From Candidatus Williamhamiltonella defendens (GTDB taxonomy: Bacteria; Pseudomonadota; Gammaproteobacteria; Enterobacterales; Enterobacteriaceae): a DNA stretch of 64,000 bases. The notes beneath the pieces were generated by a model. That model worked only from the letters and a program-made list of their open reading frames with translations. It was not told the DNA's origin and did no database searches. Below are positions 47,791 to 58,704 of this stretch, piece after piece. Both the position numbers and the translations under genes were made by a program. The DNA lies in the NCBI RefSeq assembly GCF_900699045.1, contig NZ_CAADHL010000003.1:62001-126000 (forward strand), in the 5' to 3' direction. Every line of letters starts with the position of its first letter. Positions within the stretch are counted from its first letter, which is position 1.

Positions 47791-48594
47791 TTAACGAACA
47801 ATTCCACGGTTCTTATCAGAATTAAGATCGATTTGATTTAAAAAATTCAAAAGTAATATAACAACAGGATATAACTCCGCTAACTTAGCAAGTTCAAGTT
47901 TTGCATCCTCTAAACTTTTACCCTGCTTATATAGCAGCTGATAGGCCTTAAGGATAGCTTTGTATTTTGCTTCAGAAAAATGGCGTTTTAGCCCTACAGT
48001 GTTAGGGCCAACAAGAGAAGCATGATTACCTTGAGCTAGTATAAAAGGCGGAATGTGTTTTACAACTGCAGAGCAACCCGCCAACATTGCATAACTTCCT
48101 ACCTTGCAAAATTGGTGCACAGCTGAAAGACCACCAATAACTGCATGATCGTGTATTTCAACGTGCCCTCCCAAGGTTGTACTATTAGCTAAAATACAGT
48201 GGTGACCAATGAGACAGTCGTGCGCAACATGAGTGTTAAACATTAACAAATTATGATTACCAACACAGGTTGCACCCTCTCCCTGTTCAGTGCCCCGATG
48301 AATAGACACACTTTCTCGAATTAAATTTGAGTCACCAATTTCAACCCTTGTGCATTCACCTTTATATTTTAAATCTTGATTCACTTCACCAATAGAACAA
48401 AATTGATAAATGATATTGTTTTTTCCTATTTTAGTTATACCATTAATCACAATATGAGATTTTAATTCTGTACCAGAGCCGATTTCTACCTGTGATCCAA
48501 TATAACAAAAGGGACCAATATGAGTTCCCTCATGAACAATCGCACCTTTTTCAACAATACTAGTTGGATGAATAAAAGTTTTTTTTTGAATCAT
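47791..48594 (-). CDS. lpxA: UDP-N-acetylglucosamine acyltransferase
   Basis: LpxA catalyses the first step of lipid A synthesis. The left-handed beta-helix is built from hexapeptide repeats, and the catalytic histidine lies in [16 protein letters not shown]-terminal helical domain follows ([17 protein letters not shown]). Length is 267 residues (E. coli 262). It ends one base before lpxB and starts three bases after fabZ. Confidence 0.96.
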   Translation of the reverse strand: MIQKKTFIHPTSIVEKGAIVHEGTHIGPFCYIGSQVEIGSGTELKSHIVINGITKIGKNNIIYQFCSIGEVNQDLKYKGECTRVEIGDSNLIRESVSIHRGTEQGEGATCVGNHNLLMFNTHVAHDCLIGHHCILANSTTLGGHVEIHDHAVIGGLSAVHQFCKVGSYAMLAGCSAVVKHIPPFILAQGNHASLVGPNTVGLKRHFSEAKYKAILKAYQLLYKQGKSLEDAKLELAKLAELYPVVILLLNFLNQIDLNSDKNRGIVR

Positions 48595-48597
48595 TTA

Positions 48598-49053
48598 TTA
48601 TACCTCTCGACTGCGAGCGCACATCATGGTGGCCTCACAGACAAGCTCTTCATCCACTTTAGCAACGCCAGTAAATCGGGCACAGCCTAGCCTCTCATTA
48701 AGAAAATTGACTTCTAATATCATCTGATCTCCTGGGTGCACTGGACGTTTAAAGCGGGCCTTCTCAATGCACGCGAAATAATAAATTTCACCAGATTGCA
48801 ATTTACCTTTGCTTTTAAAAGCTAAAATACCTGTAGCTTGGGCCATGGCTTCTAAGATTAACACGCCCGGGAAAATAGGTTTTTTGGGAAAATGTCCTTG
48901 AAAAAAAGGCTCATTAAAAGAAATATTTTTTATAGCACGTAAGGATTTATTTTTTTTTAAATCTATAACACGATCTACCAATAAAAAGGGGTAACGATGC
49001 GGCAATAAATCTAAAATTTCTCTAATATCTAAAATATCAGTATCAGTTGTCAA
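48598..49053 (-). CDS. fabZ: 3-hydroxyacyl-[acyl-carrier-protein] dehydratase FabZ
   Basis: FabZ dehydrates 3-hydroxyacyl-ACP in fatty acid elongation. The hot-dog fold catalytic region is [22 protein letters not shown]-like, with His and Glu both kept. The open frame runs up to 49110, but a TTG at 49053 preceded by GGAAGAG gives [10 protein letters not shown], aligned with E. coli FabZ, which also starts at TTG. I therefore chose TTG (151 residues, equal to E. coli). The 212 bases up to lpxD show nothing else. Confidence 0.93.
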   Translation of the reverse strand: MTTDTDILDIREILDLLPHRYPFLLVDRVIDLKKNKSLRAIKNISFNEPFFQGHFPKKPIFPGVLILEAMAQATGILAFKSKGKLQSGEIYYFACIEKARFKRPVHPGDQMILEVNFLNERLGCARFTGVAKVDEELVCEATMMCARSREV

Positions 49054-49265
49054 AGTACTCTTCCTTCTTTGGAAACCGAGATTATTAACAACACGGCCCG
49101 AGATGATCATGAAAATATCTTAGGCTGGCCGCAAATTTAAAATTCATAATTTTTATTTAAGGATTAAATAAACATATTAATTTCGTCTGAAATTCTCTCC
49201 ATCACAATCGGTAACGAGTTATGATTATAATGGCAGGATAAATCCTCTCGATGTACCTTTATTAA

Positions 49266-50303
49266 TTAATCTGTTATAGGTTGCCTATCTATTTTACGCT
49301 TTAAAGATTTTAGGCGTTTATTCATACTATCAATCTGCATCACTAACGCCGCTGTTTTACGCCAAGCCTTATTAGATTGTAAGGGAATACCTGAAGAATA
49401 AATGCCTGGCTCAGTAATAGGCCTCATAACCATTGACATGCCGGTAATCACGACTTTATCTGTAATTTCAATATGACCATTGATGACACTGGCGCCTCCA
49501 ATTTGGCAAAAACGCCCAATTTTCAGACTCCCTGCCATCACAACACCACCCGCAATGGCAGTGTAATCTCCAATCGTCACGTTATGTGCAATTTGACATT
49601 GATTGTCGATGATAACACCATTCCCAATAATAGTATCTCCAAGTGTTCCTCGATCAATACTGGTAGATGCACCAATTTCTACTTCGTGACCGATTTTTAT
49701 TGAGCCAAGTTGAGCTATTTTTACCCACTTCCCTTTGTTGTTTGCATAACCGAAACCATCCGAACCAATGATCGCCCCTGATTGAACCAAGCATCTTTCT
49801 CCAATTTGAACATCATGATAAATAGACACATTTGCCCATAAACGAGTACCTGACCCAATATGAACATTTTTACCAATAAAGCAGCCTGCACCAATCACTA
49901 CTCCATCTTCTAAAATAACACCTGATTCAATAACAGCATTTGCCCCGATACAGACGTTCTTCCCCAAACAAGCCGTTGGCGAAATCACTGCCTGTGGCTC
50001 AATATTTTCTGCTGGTGCAGGGGTAGTATCCATTATCTTAGATAAAAGGGCATAGGCCAAATAAGGATCTTTCACCACTAAAGCGGGCGTATTACAAAAC
50101 GGTAAATCAGATTCCGTTAGTATAATTGCACCGGCTTGAGAATCAGAAAGGTACTTTTTGTAAGGTTTTCTGGTTAAAAAGGTGATTTGATTTTTTTTGG
50201 CAGATTGCAAAGGCGCAATACTGGTAATAATTGTATTACCGTCCCCTTGCAATTTCGCATTTAATTGATTCGCTAAATCAGATAATACAAAATGAGGTCT
50301 CAT
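49266..50303 (-). CDS. lpxD: UDP-3-O-(3-hydroxymyristoyl)glucosamine N-acyltransferase
   Basis: LpxD adds the second acyl chain in lipid A synthesis. An N-terminal uridine-binding domain (about 1-100) precedes a hexapeptide beta-helix (about 105-310), with the catalytic histidine in [17 protein letters not shown]-terminal helix ([18 protein letters not shown]) ends the protein. Length is 345 residues (E. coli 341). It follows skp by five bases. Confidence 0.96.
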   Translation of the reverse strand: MRPHFVLSDLANQLNAKLQGDGNTIITSIAPLQSAKKNQITFLTRKPYKKYLSDSQAGAIILTESDLPFCNTPALVVKDPYLAYALLSKIMDTTPAPAENIEPQAVISPTACLGKNVCIGANAVIESGVILEDGVVIGAGCFIGKNVHIGSGTRLWANVSIYHDVQIGERCLVQSGAIIGSDGFGYANNKGKWVKIAQLGSIKIGHEVEIGASTSIDRGTLGDTIIGNGVIIDNQCQIAHNVTIGDYTAIAGGVVMAGSLKIGRFCQIGGASVINGHIEITDKVVITGMSMVMRPITEPGIYSSGIPLQSNKAWRKTAALVMQIDSMNKRLKSLKRKIDRQPITD

Positions 50304-50308
50304 TGATT

Positions 50309-50824
50309 TTATTTTGTAGCTTTCTTAAGCATTTCTCTTAAAACGTCATTAGTGATGTCGCTTTTGTCATTTTTATTATAAATCACAGTATTAAAGTCAA
50401 TCACAGTTTCATATCCCTTTTTATAGGCAACTGACTTGACAATACTTTTTATATTACGAAAAATTTTCGCACTTTCTTCTGCTTGAAATTTATAAGTATC
50501 ATTTTGAAATGCTTTCATATTTTTTATAAAGATGTCACGTTTGTTGTCAATTTCTTTTTGAAATTTTTTACGTTCCATTTGTTTTATTGTGGAAAAATTT
50601 TTCTCAAAGTTCTTTATTTTATCTTCTAAATCAACTTTTTCTATTTTCAGCTTTGTTTCGCGTTCTTTAAATTTACTCTCGAAATTTTTATCTGCTTCTT
50701 TTTTTTCAGGTGAGTTTTGAACAATGGTTTGTATGTCAATAACAGCAATATTACTTGCTGCTTGAGCAGGCAGTCTAAGAGATAATCCTAAAAAAATACT
50801 GAGTATTACTAAAAATTTTTTCAT
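50309..50824 (-). CDS. skp: Periplasmic chaperone Skp
   Basis: Skp is a trimeric jellyfish-shaped chaperone that holds unfolded outer-membrane proteins. A signal peptide (about 1-22, ending LPAQAA) is followed by the mature start [19 protein letters not shown]. Long charged helices (about 45-135), rich in Lys and Glu, form the tentacles. Length is 171 residues (E. coli 161). It lies between bamA and lpxD as usual. It may share the load with the shortened SurA. Confidence 0.94.
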   Translation of the reverse strand: MKKFLVILSIFLGLSLRLPAQAASNIAVIDIQTIVQNSPEKKEADKNFESKFKERETKLKIEKVDLEDKIKNFEKNFSTIKQMERKKFQKEIDNKRDIFIKNMKAFQNDTYKFQAEESAKIFRNIKSIVKSVAYKKGYETVIDFNTVIYNKNDKSDITNDVLREMLKKATK

Positions 50825-50850
50825 GTTTATTTCCTATATTTTTAAAAAAT

Positions 50851-53244
50851 TTACCAAGTTTTGCCGATATTAAATTGAAACTGTTCTGATTGATCGCCTT
50901 CATACTTTTTAAGTGGAGTAGCATAAGAAAATGTTAATGGGCCTAATGGTGATATCCATTGCAAAGCGACGCCGGCTGAAATACGAATTTCAGCCATGTT
51001 ACTATAATTTGAAACTCCTGCCGATCGTGTTTTTTCTGTATCTTCCCAATTTGTGTCCCATACTGTACCAAAATCAATAAAAACAGAAGTACGAACAGAG
51101 TTCGTATATTTTTCACTAATCAAAGGAGTCGGAGTAATTAACTCTAGGCTACCTACGGCGAGTGCGTTTCCTCCAATAGCATCCGTAGAATTTTTTATTC
51201 TATTTCCATCATCTATATAATATGCCGCTTTAGGGCCTATATTATTTGATTGAAAACCTCTCAGGCTGCCTACTCCTCCAGCATAAAAATTTTCATAAAA
51301 GGGCATTTCTTTATGCCTGAAGCCACCACCGTATCCAATACGACCCGTGAATAGCATGATCCAAGAGCAATTTTCGCTTAATGGATAATACGCAGAAGTG
51401 TCAAATATAAGTTTATAAAATTCATTGTTTGAACCTGGGATAGTTACTTTACCAGTGATGGAAGATTTTATTCCAGATGTTGGAAAATATCCACGATCCA
51501 GATTATCAAAAATCCAACCTGTATTGAACATATAATCGTGCGTCTTAAAATTAAGACGATCAGGATAGTTTATATTTTTACCTAAAGATTTAAGATAGCG
51601 CCACATTGCAAGCTGCGGTGACATATCAGAAAGACTATTATATGCATATCCTAAACCTAGGCTGAATGAATTATATTCATTGATGGGTAAGCTAATATTA
51701 CCATCGATACCATAGTTTCTGTTTTTATAACTCGAAAGTTGCGCTTTATCTGCCTTAAAATTATTGTAAAAAACTCGCCCGCCTAAGCTCATGCCATCTA
51801 CAGTAAAATAAGGATCGGTTAAAGAAAATTCAGCATAAGTTTGGTAACTGTTTTTATTTCCGTTAATACTGACCTTATTTCCTGTACCTAACCAATTATC
51901 TTGATCAACGCCTGCCTGAAATCCAAGCCCTCCCCCTGTGCCATAGGTAAAACCAAAGTTCATAATACCGGTGTTACGTTCATTAACTTTATAGATGATA
52001 TCTACTTGGTCATAAGTATTGGGAACACCTTGAGTTTCTACTTCAACAGTTTCAAAATATCCCGACCGATTGAGCCGGTCTTTACCTATTTGCACTTTAT
52101 CGTTGTTCAACCATGCGCCCTCCATTTGACGTAACTCACGCCGTAAAACAATATCTTTTGTCGCGTTGTTACCTGAAAAAATAACATGATGAACGTAAAA
52201 CCGCTTTCCACAATCTATCTCAATCTCTAATTCTACTGTTTTATCTTTTTTGTTTAAGTTAGGGTGCATCTGTAAATATGGATAAGCATAGCCATAACTG
52301 CTCAACATTTTTTTAATATTATCTGCAATTTGAGTGACTTGGCTGAAGTTATAGAGTTCACCAAGTTTAATTGTGGCTATTTTTTTTGCTTGAGAAATAT
52401 AATCGGCTATATTTCCATTAACAGTAATATTTTTAAGTTTATACTGGCTCCCTTCAGTAATATTAATTGTTACATAAATACTTTTTTTATTTGGAGTTAA
52501 GCTGACTTGAGTGGAATCAATTTTAAAACCTGCATAACCACGATCAAGATAAAAACGCTGCAAAGTTTCAAGATCTCCTACTAATTTTTGTTTTTGGTAT
52601 TTTAAATCACCCATTAAATTCCACCAAGGTACCTCATCACGTAATTGAAAAAGTGAAAGCAGAGTTTCACTACTGAACGCATGGTTGCCTATAATATTAA
52701 TTTGCTGTATTTTTGCAGAGACCCCTTCAATCAAAACGAGTTTCAAGTCAACACAATTGCGCGGCAGACGTGTCGCAATCGCTTTCACCGAAGCGCTATA
52801 TTTACCCATATTGTAATAAAAATTTTCCAATCCTTTTTCAATGTGAGATAAAGTAGAAGCATCTAATGCTTCACCTACTCTAATTCCAGATAAGTTAAGA
52901 TTTTGTTTAAGCACCTCATCTTGCACTAATTTATTACCTGAGAAGCTAATATTAGCAATGGTAGGGCGTTCTTTGACTTTGATGATCAACTTGCCGCCAT
53001 CATGAGCAACATCAACCTTCTCAAAATTCTCAGTCGCAAATAGTGAACGAATAATTTCAGCGACATCGGAATCAGCATCATTTATTTCATCACCAATATG
53101 AAAAGGAATACTGAGAAGAGCTGCTCCGGGAGACACTCTTTGCAAACCTTCGAAATTAATAGATTCTAACGTAAATTTATCTGAACCATGCACTGTAGCG
53201 CTGCTAAGAAGCAGAGATGCTACGAATAATTTTTTCATTACCAT
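50851..53244 (-). CDS. bamA: Outer-membrane protein assembly factor BamA
   Basis: BamA is the Omp85 core of the BAM complex. A signal peptide (about 1-20, [20 protein letters not shown]) is followed by five POTRA domains (about 24-420) and a 16-strand barrel ending in FNIGKTW, the C-terminal beta-signal. The loop 6 signature is present as [13 protein letters not shown]. The 797-residue length (E. coli 810) differs mainly in an extracellular loop after this motif, where the E. coli cysteine-bearing stretch is replaced by a shorter segment ([13 protein letters not shown]). Confidence 0.97.
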   Translation of the reverse strand: MVMKKLFVASLLLSSATVHGSDKFTLESINFEGLQRVSPGAALLSIPFHIGDEINDADSDVAEIIRSLFATENFEKVDVAHDGGKLIIKVKERPTIANISFSGNKLVQDEVLKQNLNLSGIRVGEALDASTLSHIEKGLENFYYNMGKYSASVKAIATRLPRNCVDLKLVLIEGVSAKIQQINIIGNHAFSSETLLSLFQLRDEVPWWNLMGDLKYQKQKLVGDLETLQRFYLDRGYAGFKIDSTQVSLTPNKKSIYVTINITEGSQYKLKNITVNGNIADYISQAKKIATIKLGELYNFSQVTQIADNIKKMLSSYGYAYPYLQMHPNLNKKDKTVELEIEIDCGKRFYVHHVIFSGNNATKDIVLRRELRQMEGAWLNNDKVQIGKDRLNRSGYFETVEVETQGVPNTYDQVDIIYKVNERNTGIMNFGFTYGTGGGLGFQAGVDQDNWLGTGNKVSINGNKNSYQTYAEFSLTDPYFTVDGMSLGGRVFYNNFKADKAQLSSYKNRNYGIDGNISLPINEYNSFSLGLGYAYNSLSDMSPQLAMWRYLKSLGKNINYPDRLNFKTHDYMFNTGWIFDNLDRGYFPTSGIKSSITGKVTIPGSNNEFYKLIFDTSAYYPLSENCSWIMLFTGRIGYGGGFRHKEMPFYENFYAGGVGSLRGFQSNNIGPKAAYYIDDGNRIKNSTDAIGGNALAVGSLELITPTPLISEKYTNSVRTSVFIDFGTVWDTNWEDTEKTRSAGVSNYSNMAEIRISAGVALQWISPLGPLTFSYATPLKKYEGDQSEQFQFNIGKTW

Positions 53245-53279
53245 CGTCGTTATAAGTTTTCCTAGTCAGCTTCGAGCCG

Positions 53280-54656
53280 TTAAAAGCGAGAAAAATCATT
53301 ATAAAGTGCAATAAGTATTAATAACAGCAAAAAAATCAACCCAATCCGATAACTGAAATTCTGTATTTTTTCAGAAATTGGCCTTCCTATATATTTTTCC
53401 ATCGCTAAAAAAAGAAGATGCCCACCGTCTAAAATGGGTAATGGAAGTAAATTAACTATACCTAAGTTTATACTGATTAATGCTAGAAATATTAAGTAAT
53501 AAACGAAGCCATTATTAGCTGCAGCCCCCGCACCTATTGCAATAAAAATCGGCCCTCCTAGATGATTGAGTGATATTTCACCCAAAATTAATTTTGTTAA
53601 CGTAATCATCGTCAAAGAAATTCTTTCCCAAACTTTCTGGAAAGCATGAGAAAGTGCTATATATAGATTATATCGGCAAGTAACTTCGTATCTTTCTATA
53701 TCTTTGAGAGGAAGTATCTCTACCATAATTCCAGCAAACCCTTCTTGGATCTTATTTTCACTTTGACCAAAATTGACCAATTTTTCACCTAATTTTAATG
53801 TTAAAATTACCGGGGCGCCTTGCCTTTCAATTTCTAATATCAAAGACTGATTTGGATTTTTTCGTATCAGCGTCAAAAAAGATAACCCGCTATCTAGGAG
53901 ATCATGATTCACTTTAACAATCTTATCACCTATACGTAATCCTGCTTTTTCCGCAGGAGAATTCGGCACTATATGAGATAATACAGAGGTAAATTCATAA
54001 CAACAAGGCATGATACCTAAATTAAATAGTTGATCTTGCGTATTATTCCTTAAATCCCAATCTCTTAGATCCAGTATTTTTTTTTCTAATTGACTAGATT
54101 TTGTCATAACTACTTCTACTGCAACCCGCTGATGTCCGGCTTTTTTCAAAAGCTCCAAACGAGCTGAATTCCAACAAGGAGTTTTAACACCATCAACCGA
54201 TTTTAACTCCATACCTATGCTCATCCCTGATTTTTCAGCAATAGAGTTTGGTATTACGTCAATGATTAAAGAACGTACATCACGTACACCTATCATAAAA
54301 GCGCAGACCCAGGCCAGAAAGGCAAAAAGTAAATTAGCCAGTGGACCTGCACTGATAATAGCGGTACGCTGTAGAATAGTTTTATTATTAAAAGCTTGAT
54401 CCTTTAGCTGCAAAGGAACCGTCTGAATACGTTCATCTAACATTTTAACGTATCCACCCAATGGAATGAGGGCAATGATATATTCAGTACCCTTAGCGTC
54501 CTTAGTTGACCATAGCCGTTTTCCAAAACCAATTGAAAAACGTTCTACATAAACCCCATAACGCCGCGCCACCCAAAAATGGCCAAATTCATGCACTGCA
54601 ACTAAAATAGTCAGTGAAATGATAAATGTGAACATCTTCCAAAGTAGATCGATCAT
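53280..54656 (-). CDS. rseP: Regulator of sigma-E protease RseP
   Basis: RseP is the site-2 intramembrane metalloprotease that cuts RseA and clears signal-peptide remnants. The zinc motif HEFGH is at residues 22-26 in the first membrane helix. Two PDZ domains lie in about 115-310 (IPNSIAEKSGMSIGMEL; VPNSPAEKAGLRIGDKI). The C-terminal NLLPLPILDGGHLL carries the third metal ligand. Length is 458 (E. coli 450). Whether sigma-E and RseA still exist cannot be seen here. Confidence 0.95.
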   Translation of the reverse strand: MIDLLWKMFTFIISLTILVAVHEFGHFWVARRYGVYVERFSIGFGKRLWSTKDAKGTEYIIALIPLGGYVKMLDERIQTVPLQLKDQAFNNKTILQRTAIISAGPLANLLFAFLAWVCAFMIGVRDVRSLIIDVIPNSIAEKSGMSIGMELKSVDGVKTPCWNSARLELLKKAGHQRVAVEVVMTKSSQLEKKILDLRDWDLRNNTQDQLFNLGIMPCCYEFTSVLSHIVPNSPAEKAGLRIGDKIVKVNHDLLDSGLSFLTLIRKNPNQSLILEIERQGAPVILTLKLGEKLVNFGQSENKIQEGFAGIMVEILPLKDIERYEVTCRYNLYIALSHAFQKVWERISLTMITLTKLILGEISLNHLGGPIFIAIGAGAAANNGFVYYLIFLALISINLGIVNLLPLPILDGGHLLFLAMEKYIGRPISEKIQNFSYRIGLIFLLLLILIALYNDFSRF

Positions 54657-54716
54657 AATTATGATAATTTCTACCTACATACACATGTGGATATTATTCA
54701 TATTTTCTTTAAATAA

Positions 54717-55571
54717 CTAAAATGTAAATAACATAAAATAAGCAAAAACAGGTACTGCTGCAGTTAAACTATCAATACGATCTAATATTCCACCATGACC
54801 TGGAATCAAATAGCCACTATCTTTGATCTTGACTTGACGTTTGAACATACTTTCAGTGAGGTCACCCAAGATCGAAGCAAGTACAGAAATAACTGAGCAA
54901 ATGAAAAGCTTTTGATGCGTGATCCCTAATGGGAAATAATAAGAAAATAATAAAGATATGAAGGTAGAGACCAACAAGCCGCCTATTAATCCTTCCCAAG
55001 TTTTACCTGGTGATATTTTTGGTACTAATTGATGTTTACCAAATATTTTACCAAATATATAAGCTCCAGAATCAGCTCCCCACACCAATAGCATTAGGTA
55101 AAAAAGCCAGACAATGCCAATTTTATGATCTTGTGCATAGGCGTATTGACGCAGAGCTAACATCCCACAAAAAAAAGGAATAATTGTTAATATTCCAAAA
55201 ATGATACGTAAAAAAGAGGAGTGCTGCCAAAAAACCGCGGAATTCGGATAGGTTAATACTAGTATTAACGCAATAATCCACCATCCTAAAGATAACCAAA
55301 TAAGCAGACTAAAACCAAATGGTAAGAAATGAATAGAGGATTGATCGGTTAAAAAATTTAACATTAGTGATATTAAAAAAATACTAAAAAAAATTATTAA
55401 ACCAATCCTTTGAGAGAACACAGTCAATCCCGCTAATCTTCCCCATTCCCATGCTGCTAAAAGGCAAATCATCAGGGTTACAATCGCAAAGCATAATGTT
55501 GATAATAAACACACTACACTGATAACAATCGGAAGTAAGATTAAAGCGGTAATGAAACGATGCTTTAGCAA
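54717..55571 (-). CDS. cdsA: Phosphatidate cytidylyltransferase CdsA
   Basis: CdsA makes CDP-diacylglycerol for all phospholipids. The multi-spanning protein has about eight hydrophobic segments. The family signature is DLTESMFKRQVKIKDSGYLI-like, followed by PGHGGILDRIDS near the C-terminus, with SPGKTWEG before it. Length is 284 (E. coli 285). It starts nine bases after the uppS stop. Confidence 0.95.
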   Translation of the reverse strand: MLKHRFITALILLPIVISVVCLLSTLCFAIVTLMICLLAAWEWGRLAGLTVFSQRIGLIIFFSIFLISLMLNFLTDQSSIHFLPFGFSLLIWLSLGWWIIALILVLTYPNSAVFWQHSSFLRIIFGILTIIPFFCGMLALRQYAYAQDHKIGIVWLFYLMLLVWGADSGAYIFGKIFGKHQLVPKISPGKTWEGLIGGLLVSTFISLLFSYYFPLGITHQKLFICSVISVLASILGDLTESMFKRQVKIKDSGYLIPGHGGILDRIDSLTAAVPVFAYFMLFTF

Positions 55572-55580
55572 AATCTTTCC

Positions 55581-56339
55581 TTAGGAAATATCAACATCAA
55601 TAGGTACTGTCATGCCGAAACGACGCTCACGTTTGGCAAACGCATTTAATGCACTTTCAAAAATGAATTCATCAAAATCAGGCCAAAGTACATCAGTAAA
55701 ATAAAATTCTGTATAAGCGATTTGCCATAATAAAAAATTACTCACACGATATTCCCCGCCCGTTCTGATCATCAAATCTACATCAGGTTGTTCTTTAAGG
55801 CTAAGATAGGAATTTATTAATTCTTCGTTAATGTGTGAAGGCTCCAGTTGCCCTATTTTCACAAGTTCTGCTAAAGAGCGAACACTTTGTGTTATGTCCC
55901 AACGACCACCATAATTAGCAGCAATGTTAAGTTTTAAACCATTATTCTTTGCTGTGAGCTCTTCGGCGCTACGAATACGGTTTTGTAACCGTGGAGTAAA
56001 GCGACTTATATCACCAATAATTTGAAAACAAACATTATTTTTATGCAAATTTTTGACTTCATTTTCCAAAGTTTGCATAAAAAGCCGCATCAAAGCGGTC
56101 ACTTCTTTTTCTGGGCGATGCCAATTCTCACTGCTAAACGCATAAAGCGTAAGGGAAAATAAACGATGATTAACCGCAAAATTCACCACACTACGTACGG
56201 ATCTTGCCCCTTCTTTATGGCCAAGAATTCTTAATTTACCTTTTTTTTCAGCCCATCGACCATTTCCATCCATAATAATAGCGACATGGCGAGGCCAATG
56301 AGTACGCAAGCTGTCCATCTGTAATTTTTTACATGACAT
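55581..56339 (-). CDS. uppS: Undecaprenyl diphosphate synthase
   Basis: UppS (IspU) makes the C55 lipid carrier for peptidoglycan and LPS. Catalytic motif IIMDGNGRWAEKKG begins near residue 21, followed by GHKEGARSV, TLYAFSSENW and RTGGEYRVSNFLLWQ. Length is 252 (E. coli 253). dxr, the gene upstream in E. coli, is missing; the flank is IS remnant DNA, so this operon's 5' end is a rearrangement point. The 300 bases upstream show only AT-rich sequence. Confidence 0.95.
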   Translation of the reverse strand: MSCKKLQMDSLRTHWPRHVAIIMDGNGRWAEKKGKLRILGHKEGARSVRSVVNFAVNHRLFSLTLYAFSSENWHRPEKEVTALMRLFMQTLENEVKNLHKNNVCFQIIGDISRFTPRLQNRIRSAEELTAKNNGLKLNIAANYGGRWDITQSVRSLAELVKIGQLEPSHINEELINSYLSLKEQPDVDLMIRTGGEYRVSNFLLWQIAYTEFYFTDVLWPDFDEFIFESALNAFAKRERRFGMTVPIDVDIS

Positions 56340-56639
56340 GAAGCGAAGCAGCTTCTACATAAAAACATTTTTCTCTGATATGAGTAATGAATATGTGCTG
56401 GTGATGTTGAAAAACATGATTGTGATTTTTTGTATTCATTATCCATTTGTTCCTTAATTTTTAATTTATTAAAATTTTTAAAACTATAACATTTTAATTT
56501 TTTAGGAACAAATTAAACGAGTTGCTTAAATCACTGATATATGTAGAGCTCTTAAGGATAAGATAATACTAAACATAATCCATCAGTCATGAAATAGAAA
56601 AAGTGACAGAATTAAATCTAAAGCATTTAAATTCTACCC

Positions 56640-57550
56640 TGATTTTTATAACAAGTTCTTGGCAAACAAGGGCGATAGGGTTATCTAACGCTATGGAGCA
56701 GATGATAAGTCACTAGAAGATAACCCGTTTATTATCTAAACGAGAGTACATATCCAAAGAGTTATGTCAGGAGGCAATGCTAGTGTTCATGAAATTAAAC
56801 GTAAAGAGGGGTGTCTTATTTTTGAGGATACAATTATAGAAAAAGTGGGGAGATATTAGAATGAGATCATGTGCTGTTGGCATTATGACCCCGGTAAAAA
56901 TCTCTCTGTTAAAGAAGTGAATTTGCTCAATGCGTTGTATCATACTGATTGCGTATCAATATACTTTACATTTAAAGTAGTCAATGACCTGATTTGATTT
57001 TATGCTATTGCCACCCAACAGTGAGGGTGGAGAAAATAAAAAAATGCACGTGATAATATAAAACTGCGGGATTAATCAGTTAAAATTCACATCAAGAAAA
57101 CTTCGAATTTATTGTGCAAAAAAGAGGGATGTTATCTCTTCTCTGAAAAGAACCGTTGGAGGTGTTGTAGTGAAAAAAGATATGAAGCAGTGGCATTTTA
57201 TCCGTATTAATTAACTGAAATTATCAGAGCAAAAAGAATGAGTGAGGCTGTCATAAAAACTTTAAAAAAGAAGTTCTTCTGATTTCAGGGTATTTACAAA
57301 AAAAGACACGGCAGCGTGGGATGGTTTTATCTGGTGGACAATAGAAAGGTTTCATCAATTCTTACAATCAAATACCTCACTCTCGAAATCACCTACCCGC
57401 CTGATTCAAACACAGCACACCCGGGTATTCACGTTGATCTACTCTGTATTCAAACGAGAATGTTTGAAAATAAAATACACGCTTAATCACTTTTTACTGC
57501 CTACCAAATTGTTCGTTAAACCGATTCGGCAATCTCTGACTAAACTTTAA
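56640..57550 (+). mobile_element. Decayed IS4-like DDE transposase gene
   Basis: Plus-strand fragments in changing frames follow the order of an IS4/IS701-like DDE transposase. LIFITSSWQTRAIGLSNAM is followed by TRLLSKREYISKELC and GCLIFEDTIIEK (first catalytic Asp). Next come CWHYDPGKNLSVKEVNLLNA and YHTD, and, after a heavily decayed middle, TIERFHQFLQSNTSLSKSPT and VFTLIYSVFKRECLKIKY near the end. The last codon is at about 57550. Stops and shifts make it non-functional. Terminal repeats were not found. The precise family name is uncertain. Confidence 0.68.
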
Positions 57551-57612
57551 GATCTTTAGAGCTGCATAATCATCAGATAATCACAATTAACGCTTAATTA
57601 AAGAACTCATTT

Positions 57613-58704
57613 TTATTTTGGAACTTGCTGAGTAACACAGTGAATATTTCCCCCACCTAGCAAGACTTCTCGAGCAGAAATACCTGTGATTTGATAATCA
57701 GGAAATATTTTTTTAAATATCTTACCGGCTTCTGTATCATGAGGATCATTAAGTAATGGAAAAACAATTTGATTATTAGTATGTAAAAAATTAATGTAAG
57801 ATCCAGCTAATCGTTCCCCTGGTTGACGAGAAGAACCATTTGCAAAAATACCGAGATTTTCCTTTTTCTTCCTATAAAGAGGCGATGGCGCTGGAATTTT
57901 CCATATTTTTAAGGAGCGACCTCTGGCATCTTTCGCTTGCGATAGCGTTCTATAAGCAGAAAGTGACCGCGAGTATTGTGTATCCTTTACATTGTCTGTC
58001 CAATGCAAGGCAACCTCTCCTGGTCTAACAAAACAACATATATTGTCTATATGACCATTTGTTTCATCATTACATAATCCCTCAGGCAACCATATAAAAT
58101 GAGTAACCCCCAAATATTCAATAAGTACTTTTTCAATATTTGATTGTGTTAAATCTGGATTACGATTCTTGTGAAGTAAGCATTCTGATGTAGTGAGTAA
58201 CGTACCCTCTCCGTCAGTATGGATAGATCCCCCTTCTAATATAATTGGCGCTTTATAAAGCGAATAATTATGGAACTGGCTGATTTTTTGGGCTACTTCT
58301 TCATCCTTTCTCCAGTCATCATACAGCCCTCCAGATGCCCCTCCCCAAGCGTTGAATTTCCAATGAACCGACCGAATTTTTGACCCATTTGTAACCATCG
58401 TAGGACCCGTATCGCGCACCCAGGCATCGTCGCTGTTCATTTCTACCAAATTAATCTGAGATGACATGATTTTTTTTGCCTGTGACATAAAAGTAGCCGG
58501 CACTCCCATATAAACAGGAGTGGTTTGTGATATTGCTTCCGCAATCTGAGCAAATGTTTTTTGTACTGGAAGAGCATGATCACGCCAGTTATCGTGTCGA
58601 TAGGGCCACAGCATCCATATAGCTTGATTAACTGCCCACTCCGCAGGCATATAAAATCCGTCTTTTTGAGGTGTGTTAGGTAGATAACATAAAGGAAAAG
58701 ACAT
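57613..58704 (-). CDS. aguA: Agmatine deiminase
   Basis: AguA hydrolyses agmatine to N-carbamoylputrescine, the first step of the deiminase route to putrescine. The 363-residue protein belongs to the peptidyl-arginine-deiminase-like fold. It shows MLWPYRHDNWRDHA near the N-terminus, DDAWVRDTGP, ILEGGSIHTDGEGT, NDETNGHIDNICCF and the catalytic cysteine (residue 356) in GGGNIHCVTQQ. Its ATG overlaps the aguB stop by one base. aguB supplies the second step. Confidence 0.95.
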   Translation of the reverse strand: MSFPLCYLPNTPQKDGFYMPAEWAVNQAIWMLWPYRHDNWRDHALPVQKTFAQIAEAISQTTPVYMGVPATFMSQAKKIMSSQINLVEMNSDDAWVRDTGPTMVTNGSKIRSVHWKFNAWGGASGGLYDDWRKDEEVAQKISQFHNYSLYKAPIILEGGSIHTDGEGTLLTTSECLLHKNRNPDLTQSNIEKVLIEYLGVTHFIWLPEGLCNDETNGHIDNICCFVRPGEVALHWTDNVKDTQYSRSLSAYRTLSQAKDARGRSLKIWKIPAPSPLYRKKKENLGIFANGSSRQPGERLAGSYINFLHTNNQIVFPLLNDPHDTEAGKIFKKIFPDYQITGISAREVLLGGGNIHCVTQQVPK

